A stretch of 64,000 nt of DNA from Mesodorylaimus sp. YZB2_4 (taxonomy: Eukaryota; Nematoda; Enoplea; Dorylaimida; Dorylaimidae). Within the stretch, counting starts at the first letter, position 1. The number at the start of each line of letters is the position of its first letter. The stretch is taken from contig JASANH010001553.1 of NCBI GenBank assembly GCA_030248295.1, forward strand, positions 62,001-126,000, given 5' to 3'. Shown piece by piece: positions 1-11,279 of the stretch. The translations under genes and the position numbers were made by a program. The notes beneath the pieces were generated by a model. The model was not told the DNA's origin and ran no database searches. It was given only the letters and a program-made list of their open reading frames with translations.

Positions 1-68
1 AATTCTTTCTTGTTTTATCACGAATCTGATGTAAATTAATTGAAAAACGAGATTATCGTAATTTTAAA

Positions 69-3000
69 ATGTTGGAATCTTATCGATGGTTAGATCTGAT
101 TTGTCCGATCTCGTTCGTGGTGGCTTTTTTGGCATCGGCACCCTTCGGTCGGCGGGCATGGTCGATGGTGGATTGCAGCGCCTCGTTCGTATTCGGACTC
201 GGTTTGATTTTAATACCCGAAGTCATTTTAGGATTTCAAGTAAGTCAAATGAGATTTTAGAATATTTTGCTTGACTTTTAAAAAAAAAGGCACAACTCTA
301 AAGCTTCTAAAATTCAATCAAAATTAAAAAAATTTCTTTCAGCCAGCTTTGATACATAGGCCTACTGTGGGCCTTGATTCGAGAAATTAGGCCGAAAAGC
401 CCGAATTTTTTTCCTTATATTTTCAAACTTCAAACTTGTAATTTTGCATTCATGTTTTCGACTGGCCCACAATTTCCGATTTTCGATTCTCTATCGTAGA
501 AGTTTTTGAAATTTTGTTGTGCAACTTTAAAATTGCGCCTGGAAGCAGAAAATTCGTCACTGCAACATGTTTGTTTTTAGGTAACTGGTGGAAAGTTGGA
601 CACAGTTCACGCATTTTTAATTCGACAAATCGGAGCACTATTGGTGGGCCAGTCGGTGACCTTGTATTTAAATCGCAGCTCGGCCGATGGTCGAATGTTT
701 GGAAATGTGTTTTATTCCCGACTTTTTGTAAGTATTTACCGCGGTATAATTTCGATAAAGTCGGGCGGAATAGATTCTAGTCGAAAATTTGTTTTTTAAG
801 CATCTAAACATTGGTTTTTTTCTTTTTTTAGACAACCCTCCTTTTGCTACTCGGCCAATCATACAGTGCGTATCATTTGTGGGATCGTAAAAACATCCAT
901 TTCAATTTTAAGGTAAGACGAAGTTTCGAAATTTCAGCTTCTGATTATCCATTTTTCAGTTTTTACTATTCGCCTGCTGCGGAGTTGGTTTTTGGATGCT
1001 CGGCTGCCTGGTTCAGTTAATTCGGTACAGAGAAATGGGCGGATACGTGCAGAAAACGTCCTACATCACGGCTGGATTCTTTATCGATCATTTCGTCTTA
1101 TTATTAATGGCGATTGTATTATTCGCATTTCCAACACAAGTTTTGAGAGCTATGGTAAGTGAAAAAGGTAATTTTTTTTGGGAAAATGCAGTTTTTTCAT
1201 GCCGTTGGTCTCGAAAGGTTGAGAAAAATTGTTTCAAAATTGTTAAACTGGCTTTTCATTTTAGATAAAACAAAAGACCATCGATGGTGTGCACGTGTGT
1301 TTTGTACGCACCATTGCAGCTTTATTGATCGGGCACGCTTTATCGTCGAATTCGGCCCCAGGCTATCTTTACACTCGTGATCAACGATCGCATTTGATTG
1401 GTCGGTTAACTGTAAGTTGATTTTATTCTTGCTATTCTTGGATTTGCTTTGAACCCAGCATCTACCGAACTGGCAGAACCCGCCCGCCGATCTGGGCCGG
1501 ATCGGTTTGAGGGAACTGGCCTAAGTTGTCGGTCAAATTTCGAATTCCCGCCAAAATATAGTTCTATGCAGGCAGCTAGAGTTCAAAGTTCAACCCACAA
1601 CGGTGCCGTCCATAAATGACACTCGGTCTTTCTTGAATATTTGAGCCCACGTCACCTTCTGCTCGCATAGGAACCGCGGGGAGCTTAGTAGGTCTGGACG
1701 CTGGTTCCGCATTGATTGGGCGATTTCTGACCAAGACGCCGCAGTTCTATCCTGGCCGAGGACGGCAGATTAGGAAACCCATTCTCAGAGAGAGGGAACT
1801 GGCTCTGGCGCACTTACCAGGAAGCCAAGTGGAGGTGGGCCAAACGAGGAATGGAACTGGTCCTTATACACCGCTCGGGAACCTTCCATCTCGCCCTATC
1901 ATCTTGGGATGCTGATGGTGGCGCGGGATGCTCTGGCGGTGATACTCCTAGCGGAGTCATCAGAGCTGGTCACCTCACGGCTTCGCTTATCATATTGTAG
2001 TAGTTAGGTTCGGCCTGTGCGGAAGGTTGTGCGTCTGGCTGCCCTGACAGGCCGCTGCATTAGTTGCCTTCGTTGCCGCTCGATACGCTCTTTCAGGCGA
2101 GGCAGAAACCCGTCCAATTGATGTCTCATGCACCTACGACTAGGTGGCCTGCCGGGAGGGTTTTGAGACCATCCGCTCCCTGAGGTATCTCCAATGTAGG
2201 GCTATACCGCCTATCACATCATGGCTGCTGGCTGGCATTTGGTAAAATGGACTGCAGGTCCCACGGGGGAACTGGGGAGGCGCGGGGCCCGACCAAAGAA
2301 CCTAACATTAGAAACCTGTCCTCGTACTGGCACCCTTCCACCCCACAAAATGAAGCTCACACGCGGAACTCCTGGGTCGCAACCTAGCGGGCCCAGACCT
2401 CTCACGCTGGGTGCGCACTTACAGGGGAGGGTTCGACTCTCGCTTCGGTACAAAATGTTTGTCAAATATGTGTTTATTAGCCCTCGAGTGCGCTGTATGG
2501 TCCTTGGCTAGGGATAAAGTATTGTATGACATGACACGACATGGACGGAGCCACTGGAACGAACCCACGTAGCCCACCCACTCATAGGGACCGTTTCACC
2601 TCACAATTCACATGTTGGTCCTGACGGAGGTTCTGATGGCCGTAAGCCCGAATTTCTCAGAGTGCAATTTAAACCAGGAACTCGATACCAGTCGCCGCCC
2701 AATTCCTGCAAACCAGCCCAGTCACTCGGCCTCGTGTCTGGCCCTGAGCTAGGAGAGGCAGACCAGTTCTCTGAACTAGAGCGCTGGTAGGTGCAGATAA
2801 GGTATCCGTCACCAGATAAGGAGAAGTCAAGCCGTAAAAATGTGTGAAATGCTGCGCTATCAGATCAGAAACAGCTTGAGGCAAAATCAGGGGCGGTCGT
2901 GTTCATTCTAGCGTTCGTTCGGTTTCGGGACTTGGCACTAAATAGCTGGATGTGTTTCCTACCTGAAACTTGCCCTCTCTGTTTCTTTGTTTCTTTTTGC

Positions 3001-4035
3001 ATGTCTTATCACTTTCTATCTAATCCTAGGCTTAGTCTGGCGCTTCCTTGTTTGCAGATTCGTCTGATAAGAAAATGCATGTTTACGTTAGCCGTGTCTT
3101 CTAAGCGTGCGGGGGATAGGAAACACATCCTGCTCGTTAGTGCCGCGTGGGATCGGGAGTCGCTCAATCCTTACCAGGATCAGGATTTTCAAAGAGTGCT
3201 TTTTTCACTGTTCACTCGCTGCAGATGACTATCAACCCATCCTGAGTAGCCCGCAAATATACTGTCAGAACTTTATATCTGCTTGGATAATTTTCAGTGC
3301 AGTATTTATCATTGCATCAAAAATCAGGCGAGCAAAAACGCGGAGAGTCAGTCACTAAATTGCAAGCGAATCCCGTCTCAGTCCTCTTTAACTGGTTAAT
3401 CCATCCCCCAGTTTCCCCTTTCCCTCGTCTTCCCCTTCTCCACATCATTAAATCAGGATCGGGTTCGCGATCCTGAGCGAAGTCCAGTTCACTCATTCCC
3501 AAAGTTTTCCTCCCCTGTCCATTTTTGTCCGCGATCCTTTAGCCCCTTCCCTCCAGACTGCGGGTGCCCTTGATCAACGAAAGGAAGTGCACGAGCAGGC
3601 GCAATACAATGGTTGATGCTGGTTTCAGACACTCACTTACTCTTTTAGACTCAAGTTTTAACTTTCTCGAACAACGTATTTGGTCATTTTGTCACTGATA
3701 TTTTTACATTATATCACGTCACGCCGTTTATGATGACCGGATTTTATATAACCTTTCTTTTAACTATATTTTTTCGATTTAATAATGAAAAAAATACGAT
3801 CATGGGCGACGTGCGGTCGAAAGGGACGAATTCGATGTCAAATTCGCTCTCTGAATCTTTATCTCCATCGAAGAAATGGACGGAGCAAAAGGACGATTCT
3901 TTGGACGATATCGATCGTGATGAGGAGAAGGAGTTGGATAGTGGAGTGGTGAATGGGCGGCCGGAAGCTGGTGTGCAACCAACGAGCAATAAGGCCGAGA
4001 AGGTGGACGGGAAGAAGAAAAAGAAGAAGCAATGA
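69..4035 (+). CDS. Multipass membrane protein, unrecognised family (6 exons)
   Basis: Six phase-0 exons join into a 375-residue protein: 69-239, 581-727, 832-912, 960-1154, 1265-1411 and 3649-4035. All introns have GT-AG ends, and the last is 2.2 kb and filled with SINE copies. The protein starts MLESYRWLDL and has several hydrophobic stretches separated by short loops, which suggests 6-8 membrane segments. It ends in a charged, serine-rich tail of about 80 residues finishing in a lysine run (KKKKKKQ), which could be cytosolic. Exons 2 and 5 are both 49 codons and share the pattern VHxxxxRxIxALLxGxxxS, so the protein looks internally duplicated. I do not recognise the family and assign no function. 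The ATG at 69 is the first in-frame one; an upstream exon outside the window cannot be excluded. Confidence 0.8.
1690..1800 (+). repeat. tRNA-derived SINE, family B head, in intron 5
   Basis: The segment GGTTCCGCATTGATTGGGC ... CCGCAGTTCTATCCTGGCC-GAGGACGGCAG matches, in reverse complement, the right ends of the repeats at 5868-6463 and 22188-23183. The degenerate box A and box B spacing suggests an old tRNA-derived head. It lies in the last intron of the membrane-protein gene. Its 3' limit is unclear. Confidence 0.55.
2374..2535 (+). repeat. tRNA-Ser-like SINE, family A
   Basis: The core CTCACGCTGGGTGCGCACTT, a box-B-like GGGTTCGACTC, and a tail with CCCTCGAGTGCGC and a TATGACATGAC end are shared with 58287-58452; part recurs reversed at 30312-30424. 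This copy has a decayed box A compared with the 58-kb copy (GGTCGTGGCC then GGGTTAAGGC). It lies in the last intron of the membrane-protein gene. Confidence 0.7.
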
Positions 4036-5867
4036 AGTGTAAAGTGAGTGGTGCAGATTTGTTGGGGATAGGGAATTCAGACAGGATTATGCACTTTTTT
4101 AGAAGTGATCAACTTGTCAGAAGGGTTTCTATGAGTCATGTATGTAATTGAGCGAGATGGTGAATCATGTGAAATTTATGTGCAGTGTGTTCATTTGGAA
4201 CGAATATTGCTTATGCATTTTGTTCAGCTTTAAGTGATTTAATAATGGCGTGTAAGATAGATTTGCATTTTATGCTTGTCCAGCTTTCGATAGACCTTGT
4301 TCAATGTTGTGAAAGGTAGTTGAGTCATGGATTCGTGTCACTTTGCAACTTAGCTTGTCGATTCACTGGTGTTGTGACTGAGCGGTTCGCTTGGCTAGGT
4401 TACCACCTGTCGTGTCGTGATTAGTGTCTGAGATATGGCGTTTTGTGGCAATTATTTTGGTGAAATGGTGAGCCGAGGAAGGATGTAAAACTTGTTTTTC
4501 AGCGGGTGAGAAATAGGTGGGTTTAACGGGTGAGGAATAATTGATGTGTGGAGTCGGAGATGGTTGGACCAATCAGAACGCGCAGTGGCGTGGGCGGGTC
4601 CAATCCATTGTCATCGACGGCGTGTGCGTGTCGCGTGTCACTGCAGTGAAATGCCTGCTTGCACTGCAGTGCCACAATGAAGTAGGGCTCTCCAATTTGC
4701 ATCAATATCTGATACTTTTATGACTGACATTTTGCAACTGCTGCGCATCACTGGAAACAGGGGGTGATTGCTCTGGCCGCAGCCAAACAGATTTAATGGT
4801 AACTCTCATGTGAAAATCAGCTGCAGTCGTGATCGCGTTATCTGTGTCATTGAATGCTCATTTTAAATTGGCGGCTTCAGATTTGTGCCTGCACATCACA
4901 TAACTCACGCGCGAAGCTGGAAGGGACGCTGTAAACGGAGTAGACTTAAGGTAGGCAGGGTAGGATGGGCTTCAAATTCGCGCCATGTTCAATTCCATGT
5001 GCATCCTTACAAAATCCAGAGTGATTCCGTGTAGACTGCATGTTTCTATGAGGAATCCACGTGCATAGCATGGAAATAAGAATTCCACATGATTCCGAGT
5101 AGGCCCGCACTGGAAACACGTAGAAGTGGAAACTGGGTTCCCTACAAGAATTATATCTCGCGTGAGTTGTGGGCAACGTTGTGAGCTGCAGTGAAGAATC
5201 ATTCATAGATGAAGGTGGGTGGCATTTGCCAACTAGCGACGCCATGTGTTGGACAAGCCCCCATCCATCCCCACGAGTCCTCAGTTTGGCAATGCGTGTT
5301 AGTTACTGGTAAGTGCTGGAACACCGCTGCTCTAAAACATGACTGATGCAAGCTAATAAAAGGTTCTTCAGTCAAAATCCAATACTTGACTGTGTTGCAC
5401 TGTAGTATGGTTGGGGTGTCATAATGAGGGATTGGGCAAAGAGACATATCAATTGTGTCAAGGGTAAACAACAACATTACACTTGCTGAACTTTGGACTT
5501 CAGACCCCATTAGAGCTGTTCCTGTTTTACCGCATCACCAAACCCACTCGAGAGTGAAGCGCATGGGTTGGTTTACCAAACCGCGAGTCGAACCATGGAA
5601 ACATACTTTTCTAAGCACTGCTGCCTTGATGCCGTCGCTAAAGTGGCATTGCATTATTCCGGCAAGCGGTTAGCAAGGACTAAACAGAAACGCCAAGTGT
5701 GTAAGAGTGGCATGAGGTCAAGAAGGATCCAGGTTTTCAATCCTCGCCAGGGTTGCGACTTGCCAGTGAAATCTTGTGGTCGTATGGTGGACTAGGACTT
5801 GATGTACAGCTGACGCAATCACAACTGAAACTTATTCTTACTCTGGATAATTAGTACTTGTTAAAAG

Positions 5868-6463
5868 AAGTTTTGCGGGTTGAGCCCTATGCCACCCAGG
5901 TCCCCACAGGACTTCTGTCCCGTTTTGGCCTATAGCCAGCTAGCAGTCGTGATATGATGAGCGGGGCCGTGAGGTGACCAGCTTCCCACTGTGTGTCTCA
6001 GCTACAGTAGGAGCACCTCCGCACGAGAGCATCCTGTGCCAGCACCAGCGTCCCAGGATTAGAGTGTCAGATCGGATGATTCGATCTTCACTCGGACGGT
6101 GATTTTTTTTGGATCGAAGGCAATTAAGCTTGAACAGCGGCATATCCGATCCGATCCGCCTGTGACCCAGGATGACTCTGGCCGAGAAGGGAGGGACCTT
6201 CCCGACTGGTGTTCGGGAACCAGTTTGTCGATTCTCTACTCCTTGGGCGTCCACCACTTGACGGTAACAGGTGAGTCGCCCAGAGCCAGGTGCGCAAGGC
6301 TGGCGATGGACTTCCTAAATCGGCGTTGAAGACCGGTTCCCACTCTGAGGATGGGCTTAGTAAAGTGCCGTCCTCAGCCGGAACAGAACTGCGGCCTCCC
6401 GGTCAGGGTTGCTGGCCCAAGCAATGCGGGACCAACGCCTTAACCAAGTGAGCCACCGCGGCT
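5868..6463 (-). repeat. SINE family B, long copy
   Basis: The copy runs from TTTTGCGGGTTGAGCC to a reversed tRNA-like head (reverse complement: TGGCTCACTTGGTTAAGGC as box A). The same order of blocks is seen at 13141-13405 and 22188-23183: CTAGCAGTCGTGATATGAT, GAGGTGACCAGCTT, GCACCTCCGCACGAG, GTCCCAGGAT, GAGAAGGGAGGG, GGTGTTCGGGAACCAGTTT and GTCGCCCAGAGCC. It is interrupted at 6060-6165 by a 106-bp insertion. Confidence 0.75.
6060..6165. mobile_element. 106-bp hAT-like MITE inside SINE B
   Basis: The insertion is bounded by perfect 8-bp direct repeats CCCAGGAT (6052-6059 and 6166-6173). The related SINE copy at about 13256 has a single CCCAGGAT followed directly by GATAGTGGGCGAGAAG, which is the empty site. 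Ends are weakly inverted (GTCAGATCGGAT at the left; reverse complement of the right end contains GGCGGATCGGAT). Eight-bp duplications are typical of hAT elements; the small size means it is non-autonomous. Confidence 0.7.
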
Positions 6464-7037
6464 AGTAATTGTCACTTAATGACAAAGTGTACTCTACTCT
6501 AGGATTAAAGCTCTCATTTCCAAACCCGTTTTCTAGGGCGCTGAGTACCTCAGCAATGAAAACTTTTGCTGAAATCCGTTTATTTTAAGACCCCTCCACT
6601 GCGGAGAAATCAACTCCCAAACTTTTCCCGCAAAAGTGCCCGCAGGTGCAGGGTTCAAACGCGGAGTAGATCAATAATCCTCAAACCCCTTGTCGAATCA
6701 ATTTGCAAAAATGAATTTTATTCATCGATTTGTATGATTATGAAAAGTTTCAATCTTCATAGTTTTAATCATCGTTGTCTAGATTATCGCAGTAAAAACT
6801 GTCATCGTCCATTTTTATCGTCACCGATTGAATTTTTCCGGCGATATCAAACCTTATGTGACTCATTGAAAAAGATCATGACGCAAAGTCCGATTGGGCA
6901 AAAAAAATTGGAATTTTTGTCTATAAAGCGCCAATCCTAGAACGGCTGAATTTATGCACGCTTAAGGTACTGTAAATCACTTTAATTTCGCGGTTTTCGC
7001 GGATGGCCTGGACCGCGAAAATTTCCTTCCGCGTATG

Positions 7038-7078
7038 TACCTGGACCTGGACCTGGACCTGGAACCTGGACCTGGATG
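7038..7078. repeat. Short CCTGGA-type tandem repeat
   Basis: About six imperfect copies of a hexamer (CTGGAC / CTGGAA) run in a row, flanked by TGTAC on both sides. It is a simple microsatellite in gene-free DNA. Confidence 0.85.
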
Positions 7079-8625
7079 TACCATGTACGATGAAGTGAAC
7101 CTGGAGTTTCAGAGAGAGCGTCGGTTCAGTTTTACCTTGTTTTCAACCACCTGCTCATAACATTGAGTTGAACTTCAACCCAGATCAGTTTCCATCAACT
7201 CATGTCCGCATTCTTTGACCTTGAAAGAATGCGGACCTGACTCGCATAATCAATATAGTGATGCATTGCCCAGCAGCATCTTCAACAGCACTAGGAGAAC
7301 AGTCTGTTCTCAACTTACCTGACCAGAAGCTATTCAACTGGATTCGAAAGATCCACGTGGATTCTGGTGGATTCGGGAATCTGGGACGCCTTCAGAACCC
7401 ATTGAGCGTGCAATGGTTTAATCCCTGACAACCTGAGATCAACTTTTGGCATTTGCTTACGGTTTTTTATTTCTTCGGGATTTCCTCCAAGTACCAGTGA
7501 GTAAAATCCTTTTTTAATGCTCAGGCGTGTCCATTCACAGCTCCTTCCACATCAAATTTTTTCGACCCCCTCTTGGTCTTGCTAAGAGAGTCAATTTTTG
7601 CCCCTTTCCCCGCGGCCACTGACCACTCCGCGATGTCAGTGGCTACGCGGAGTTGAGATCAACACGCGCTCTTGCCACCTGTACTTGCTTCGGTCTCCTA
7701 ACACACACCTCACAATTCGAAGAGCAGCCGCAAGTGTCGGCGGTCAGTGAGCTTCAAGTCCCGAAGTGCCCAGACTGCAATGCAGGCCAGTGACTCAAGG
7801 CCACTTGCAGATCGATTCTTCCATTCGGCTTCGATCTGAGTCTGAGGCTCGTTGTGAATTGTCTGTGAGTCTCGAGTCTGGCCCTGATTCGGGAGCGGCA
7901 CATACACCATTCATGAATCAGTGCACTGGCAGACGCAGAAAAATGATTTATGTGTACTACATAGGTGCCTGTCGCATTCATTCCCAAACGCATGTCTGCC
8001 CCGTCAGTGCGCTTTGACTGCGTGGGATTGCAGTAAAGTAAGAACTAAGAAGAAGAACTAAGAACGCTGTAATGGACTCATCGTCAGGGACTGTAAACAC
8101 GAGGATGGCTGAGGGGGTGGGAGCACTGATGCAGAGATGAAATACAAGGTGCATCCTCATCTGCAACCTTATTTTACAGAAAACCAAAACTAGGAAAAGA
8201 TTTGCGCAATATCAGCCGATAGAGCAAAAGTCTTGCATCGAATGACCTTCTCTTTGCACAACTAGCATACCTCGGTGAAATTCGTGGGAAGAGTAAAGTT
8301 AATAGATCTTTACTGCTCTACAGGTTATTTTGCCCTATATTTTTCGAGTCGACAATTTTTCGCTGAACTCTTCTTTATCTTCAACAGAGCATAAACTTTC
8401 ATCCGGGTCACAATTTGAATTCGCGCCTTTTTGAGTGCGTTCTTCTTGAGCATGCGGAGTCAGCTACAGTAAGCCATGGCCGCTGTCCATACTCTTGGGC
8501 ACTTCCTTCCTGTCAGTCCGTCTCCATGTCTTGCTCGCAGCATCAAAAGAATGAGGAGAAGGTGTCAGTGTTTCTTGTTGGAGCTCTCAAAAGGGCTTGG
8601 TCATAGGTTGCTCGTAATATAAGCC

Positions 8626-9473
8626 ATGGCCGCAATGGTCATCTACGATTTTTTGTCGGACGGTATTCGAATGGAAATCAAGGAGGAAGAAGACGATTTG
8701 GAGGAAAGTGGCTGCAAAGTAGACACAACCGTTGAACCGGCTCAAACCTCGGAGGTTTCTATAAGACGCAAAAATCGCTCGTATTCTGCGGTTTTCAAAT
8801 TGGAAGTTGTTGCTTTCGCCGAAGTTCTCGGCAATCGTGCAGCGGCTCGTCGATATACAATTGAACGCAAATCGGTTCGTGAGTGGCGTAAAGCCAAAGA
8901 AAAATTGACCGAATTGATTGAGAAAGGTAAGGAACTTTCAAATTTTGTAAGATTCGCACTTTTGCCGTTTGGTCCCGGGAGCCCGCTGAAATGTGTGAAT
9001 TTTGCTAGCTGATCGCTCCCACCGACTGACCGTAAGATTTTGTGATTTTTCTAGAATATTCTCGAATCTTTTTTGAAAATTTGATTCGTATTCCTACACT
9101 CCGCTTTCTTTTTTAAAATTTTATCGAGGTGCATCAGAAATTTTTCTTTTCAGGCGGTGGCAAGCGATTACGTTTGGAAGGTGGCGGAAAAAAATCAGCT
9201 TATCCAGAACTGGAAGAAGATCTGTACAATTGGTTTATTTCAGAGCAAAAATCCAAACGTCGTATCTTCAGCAAAGCTTTTGTTATTAAAGCCCAAGAAA
9301 TTTATGCTGATCTTCAAGAAAAAGGAAAAATATTACCCGATGACAAATTTGCGTTCAGCAACGGTTGGTTGATGCGTTTCATGCATCGAAAGAATTTGAC
9401 TCTACGTCCCAAACCAACGTCGTGCCAGAAAATAGATGAAGAAGACGACGAGGAAATCGTGGTCGTTGAGTAA
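8626..9473 (+). CDS. BrkDBD + CENP-B-type HTH DNA-binding protein lacking a DDE domain
   Basis: Two exons, 8626-8926 and 9154-9473, join in phase 1 across a 227-nt intron and give 206 residues. The ATG sits in a strong context (AAGCCATGG). After an acidic N-terminus with a sumoylation-like IKEE (about residues 18-21) comes a Brinker-type helix-turn-helix, residues about 47-95: YSAVFKLEVVAFAE, GNRAAARRY, VREWRKAKEKL. Next is a CENP-B/Tc5-type HTH, about 105-190: GGGKKSAYPELEEDLYNWF, KAQEIYADLQ, FSNGWLMRFMHRKNLTLRP. It ends with an acidic tail (EEDDEEIVVVE) and a stop. Pogo/Tigger transposases and POGK carry the same two domains followed by a DDE nuclease; none is encoded here. Inference: a domesticated transposon-derived nuclear DNA-binding protein. 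A recently truncated transposon is the alternative, but the clean intron and intact frame favour a host gene. Confidence 0.82.
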
Positions 9474-10288
9474 TGTCCCACAATCATCCCGTGAAACGAC
9501 TCATTTTCTGACACGATCACATTGATCTACCAAGTGCATGGAGTCGATATCATTCTGGCTTGTCCCGATCCCATTGATGTACATAACACAGACTACGCTC
9601 GGAACAGATCGTTCCATACACCAGTGTTTAGTGTGCTCGGAGTGGGCGCTATATTTTTCTACCTTTCAGTTTGTTCGGCGTGTGGCCACGATCGCTCTGG
9701 CGTATCTTCTCGGCGCGACGTGGTCTAAAAGGGTGTGTGCTATAAATGTGTCACTTGGAATCCGGTTATCACGTGGCTGTCACTGGCCTGCACTGCAGTA
9801 AAACTTTTCTATGTTTAGCCACGACGAAGCTAGCCTATAATTAGTGCGTTAAAGACTGGGTTTTGTTCCTGCCGCGCCTCATCAGCCTTCGACTAACGAA
9901 GCAACTCGGCCGAGTGATGATGTCACGGGATTCAAAATGAACCCAACATCAAATAATAGGTCTCATCGTCGTGAACAAATCAATATCGCGGTCACGAGTC
10001 CAGGGGTGGTCTCAACATCTCGCTGCTAGTTTCTCATACACATACGTGATGTGGGGCACGTAAGCAAACTTGTGCTCACCTGACATCACGACCTGTGCAT
10101 TGGTCACATCGACACTTTTACACCGCACCCGCGACTCTACTTTGATAATCCCTTTTTTATTCGAATTGAGCTCAGGCTTGAATCGAATCGGATGTCTGAA
10201 AAAAGTATTTAAAGTTTGAGTGGAAAAATCCCCGAGTGACAGTAAGGAGCTAAAGTTAGCTTCATTCTGTCACCGACTGAAGACCAGG
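9474..10288. other. Spacer with no recognised feature
   Basis: This 815-bp stretch between the BrkDBD gene and the Harbinger-like element shows no convincing ORF or structured repeat. The 3' UTR of the preceding gene presumably lies at its start. Confidence 0.5.
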
Positions 10289-11279
10289 GGCCGGGTTCCT
10301 GAATCGCGATTAACTTTAACTGGGCAGTTAAATCTAGCTTCGCCGGGCAGTCAACTTTAACTGGCGTTCCTGAGTTGCGGTTAAAGTTAACTGGAAACTT
10401 TAACCGGGCGACTTGACCGCCCAAATCTAACCTACCTCGAGAGGTAGATTAACCAGCTGGTTATCCCATCTTTTGCACTGCGGCGCAGCTTTTAATGTAA
10501 AAACCATCATGACTTTGCTTCCGCACATGCTGATCGTCCCTTATTTGGGATTAGGAGAACTCGACCCTTACAGAAGCCCTGTCTTTAAAGGGATTGGGGA
10601 CATTTTTAATGGCAGTGTCAAAATAGAGGGTTAGCCAAGTGGTTCATGCTGTTTCGTTAGCTATTTGTCGTAAGCTGAATAAGTTTGTCAAGTTGTCAAA
10701 AGAAAAAAAGGCAAATTACAAAAGGATTCTTTGATATTCGGAATGTTCCTTGCGTTATTGGCGCCATAGATTGCTCGCATAAAGATTTTGGCATCAGGAT
10801 ACATCATGGTCATGGGCAGGGTGATCAAAGACACATGTACTTCAATCGCAAGCAACCACTCAATCAATGTTTGGTTGGGGTATTAGCGATCATGAGGGCA
10901 CTCGAGGCGGTTTGATAGCGCTTTCTAATGTTGATTTCCGTCATCCATAATTTTCGGATTAGTATGAGTCACTCTTTTTTGACTTTTTTTCACAGTCAAA
11001 ATAAGCAGATTTCAAAGAGATTGCCTTCTGATACAATTCTCAAAACAAATTGAAACTGAGGCAGTCTTATAGTACAGAAATATGAGTTGGCTAGGCACTT
11101 AACTGCCCAGTTAGTGATTTAGCGGGCCAGTTAGTTAACCGCCTGGTTAACTAGATTTCAGGAACGCCAGTTAAATCTGCCTTGACTGCCCAGTTAGTGA
11201 ACTGCCCGGTTAAGGCACTTAACTGGGCAGTTAATTTTGACTGCCCAGTTAAAGTTAATCGCGATTCAGGAACCCGGCC
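10289..11279. mobile_element. PIF/Harbinger-like DNA transposon, decayed
   Basis: The left end GGCCGGGTTCCTGAATCGCG continues into GATTAACTTTAACTGGGCAG and is matched exactly in reverse complement at the right end, giving about 40 bp of perfect terminal inverted repeat. Both subterminal regions, about 150 bp each, are packed with TTAACTGGGCAGTTAA-type motifs in both orientations. The flanks carry CAGG on both sides (10285-10288 and 11280-11283), a possible target duplication, although PIF elements usually duplicate 3 bp. A transposase remnant lies inside (10685-10915). Confidence 0.8.
10685..10915 (+). pseudogene. Harbinger-type transposase fragment
   Basis: A short ORF contains GFFDIRNVPCVIGAIDCSH, which matches the region around the first catalytic Asp of PIF/Harbinger (HARBI1-like) nucleases, where the usual form is xVIGxIDxTHI. 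About 75 residues remain, and the other catalytic acidic residues and the N-terminus are missing. A stop follows ALEAV. It is a remnant inside the inverted-repeat element and not a functional gene. Confidence 0.7.

Larger units (their letters stand above)
4036..8625. other. Gene-free, repeat-rich spacer
   Basis: No ORF with domain-like content or phase-consistent exons was found here. The spacer holds a SINE B copy with a nested small element (5868-6463) and a short CCTGGA-type tandem repeat near 7038. A small hairpin sits at 7204-7236, with arms GTCCGCATTCTTT and AAAGAATGCGGAC. Promoters of the flanking genes cannot be delimited by eye. Confidence 0.6.
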
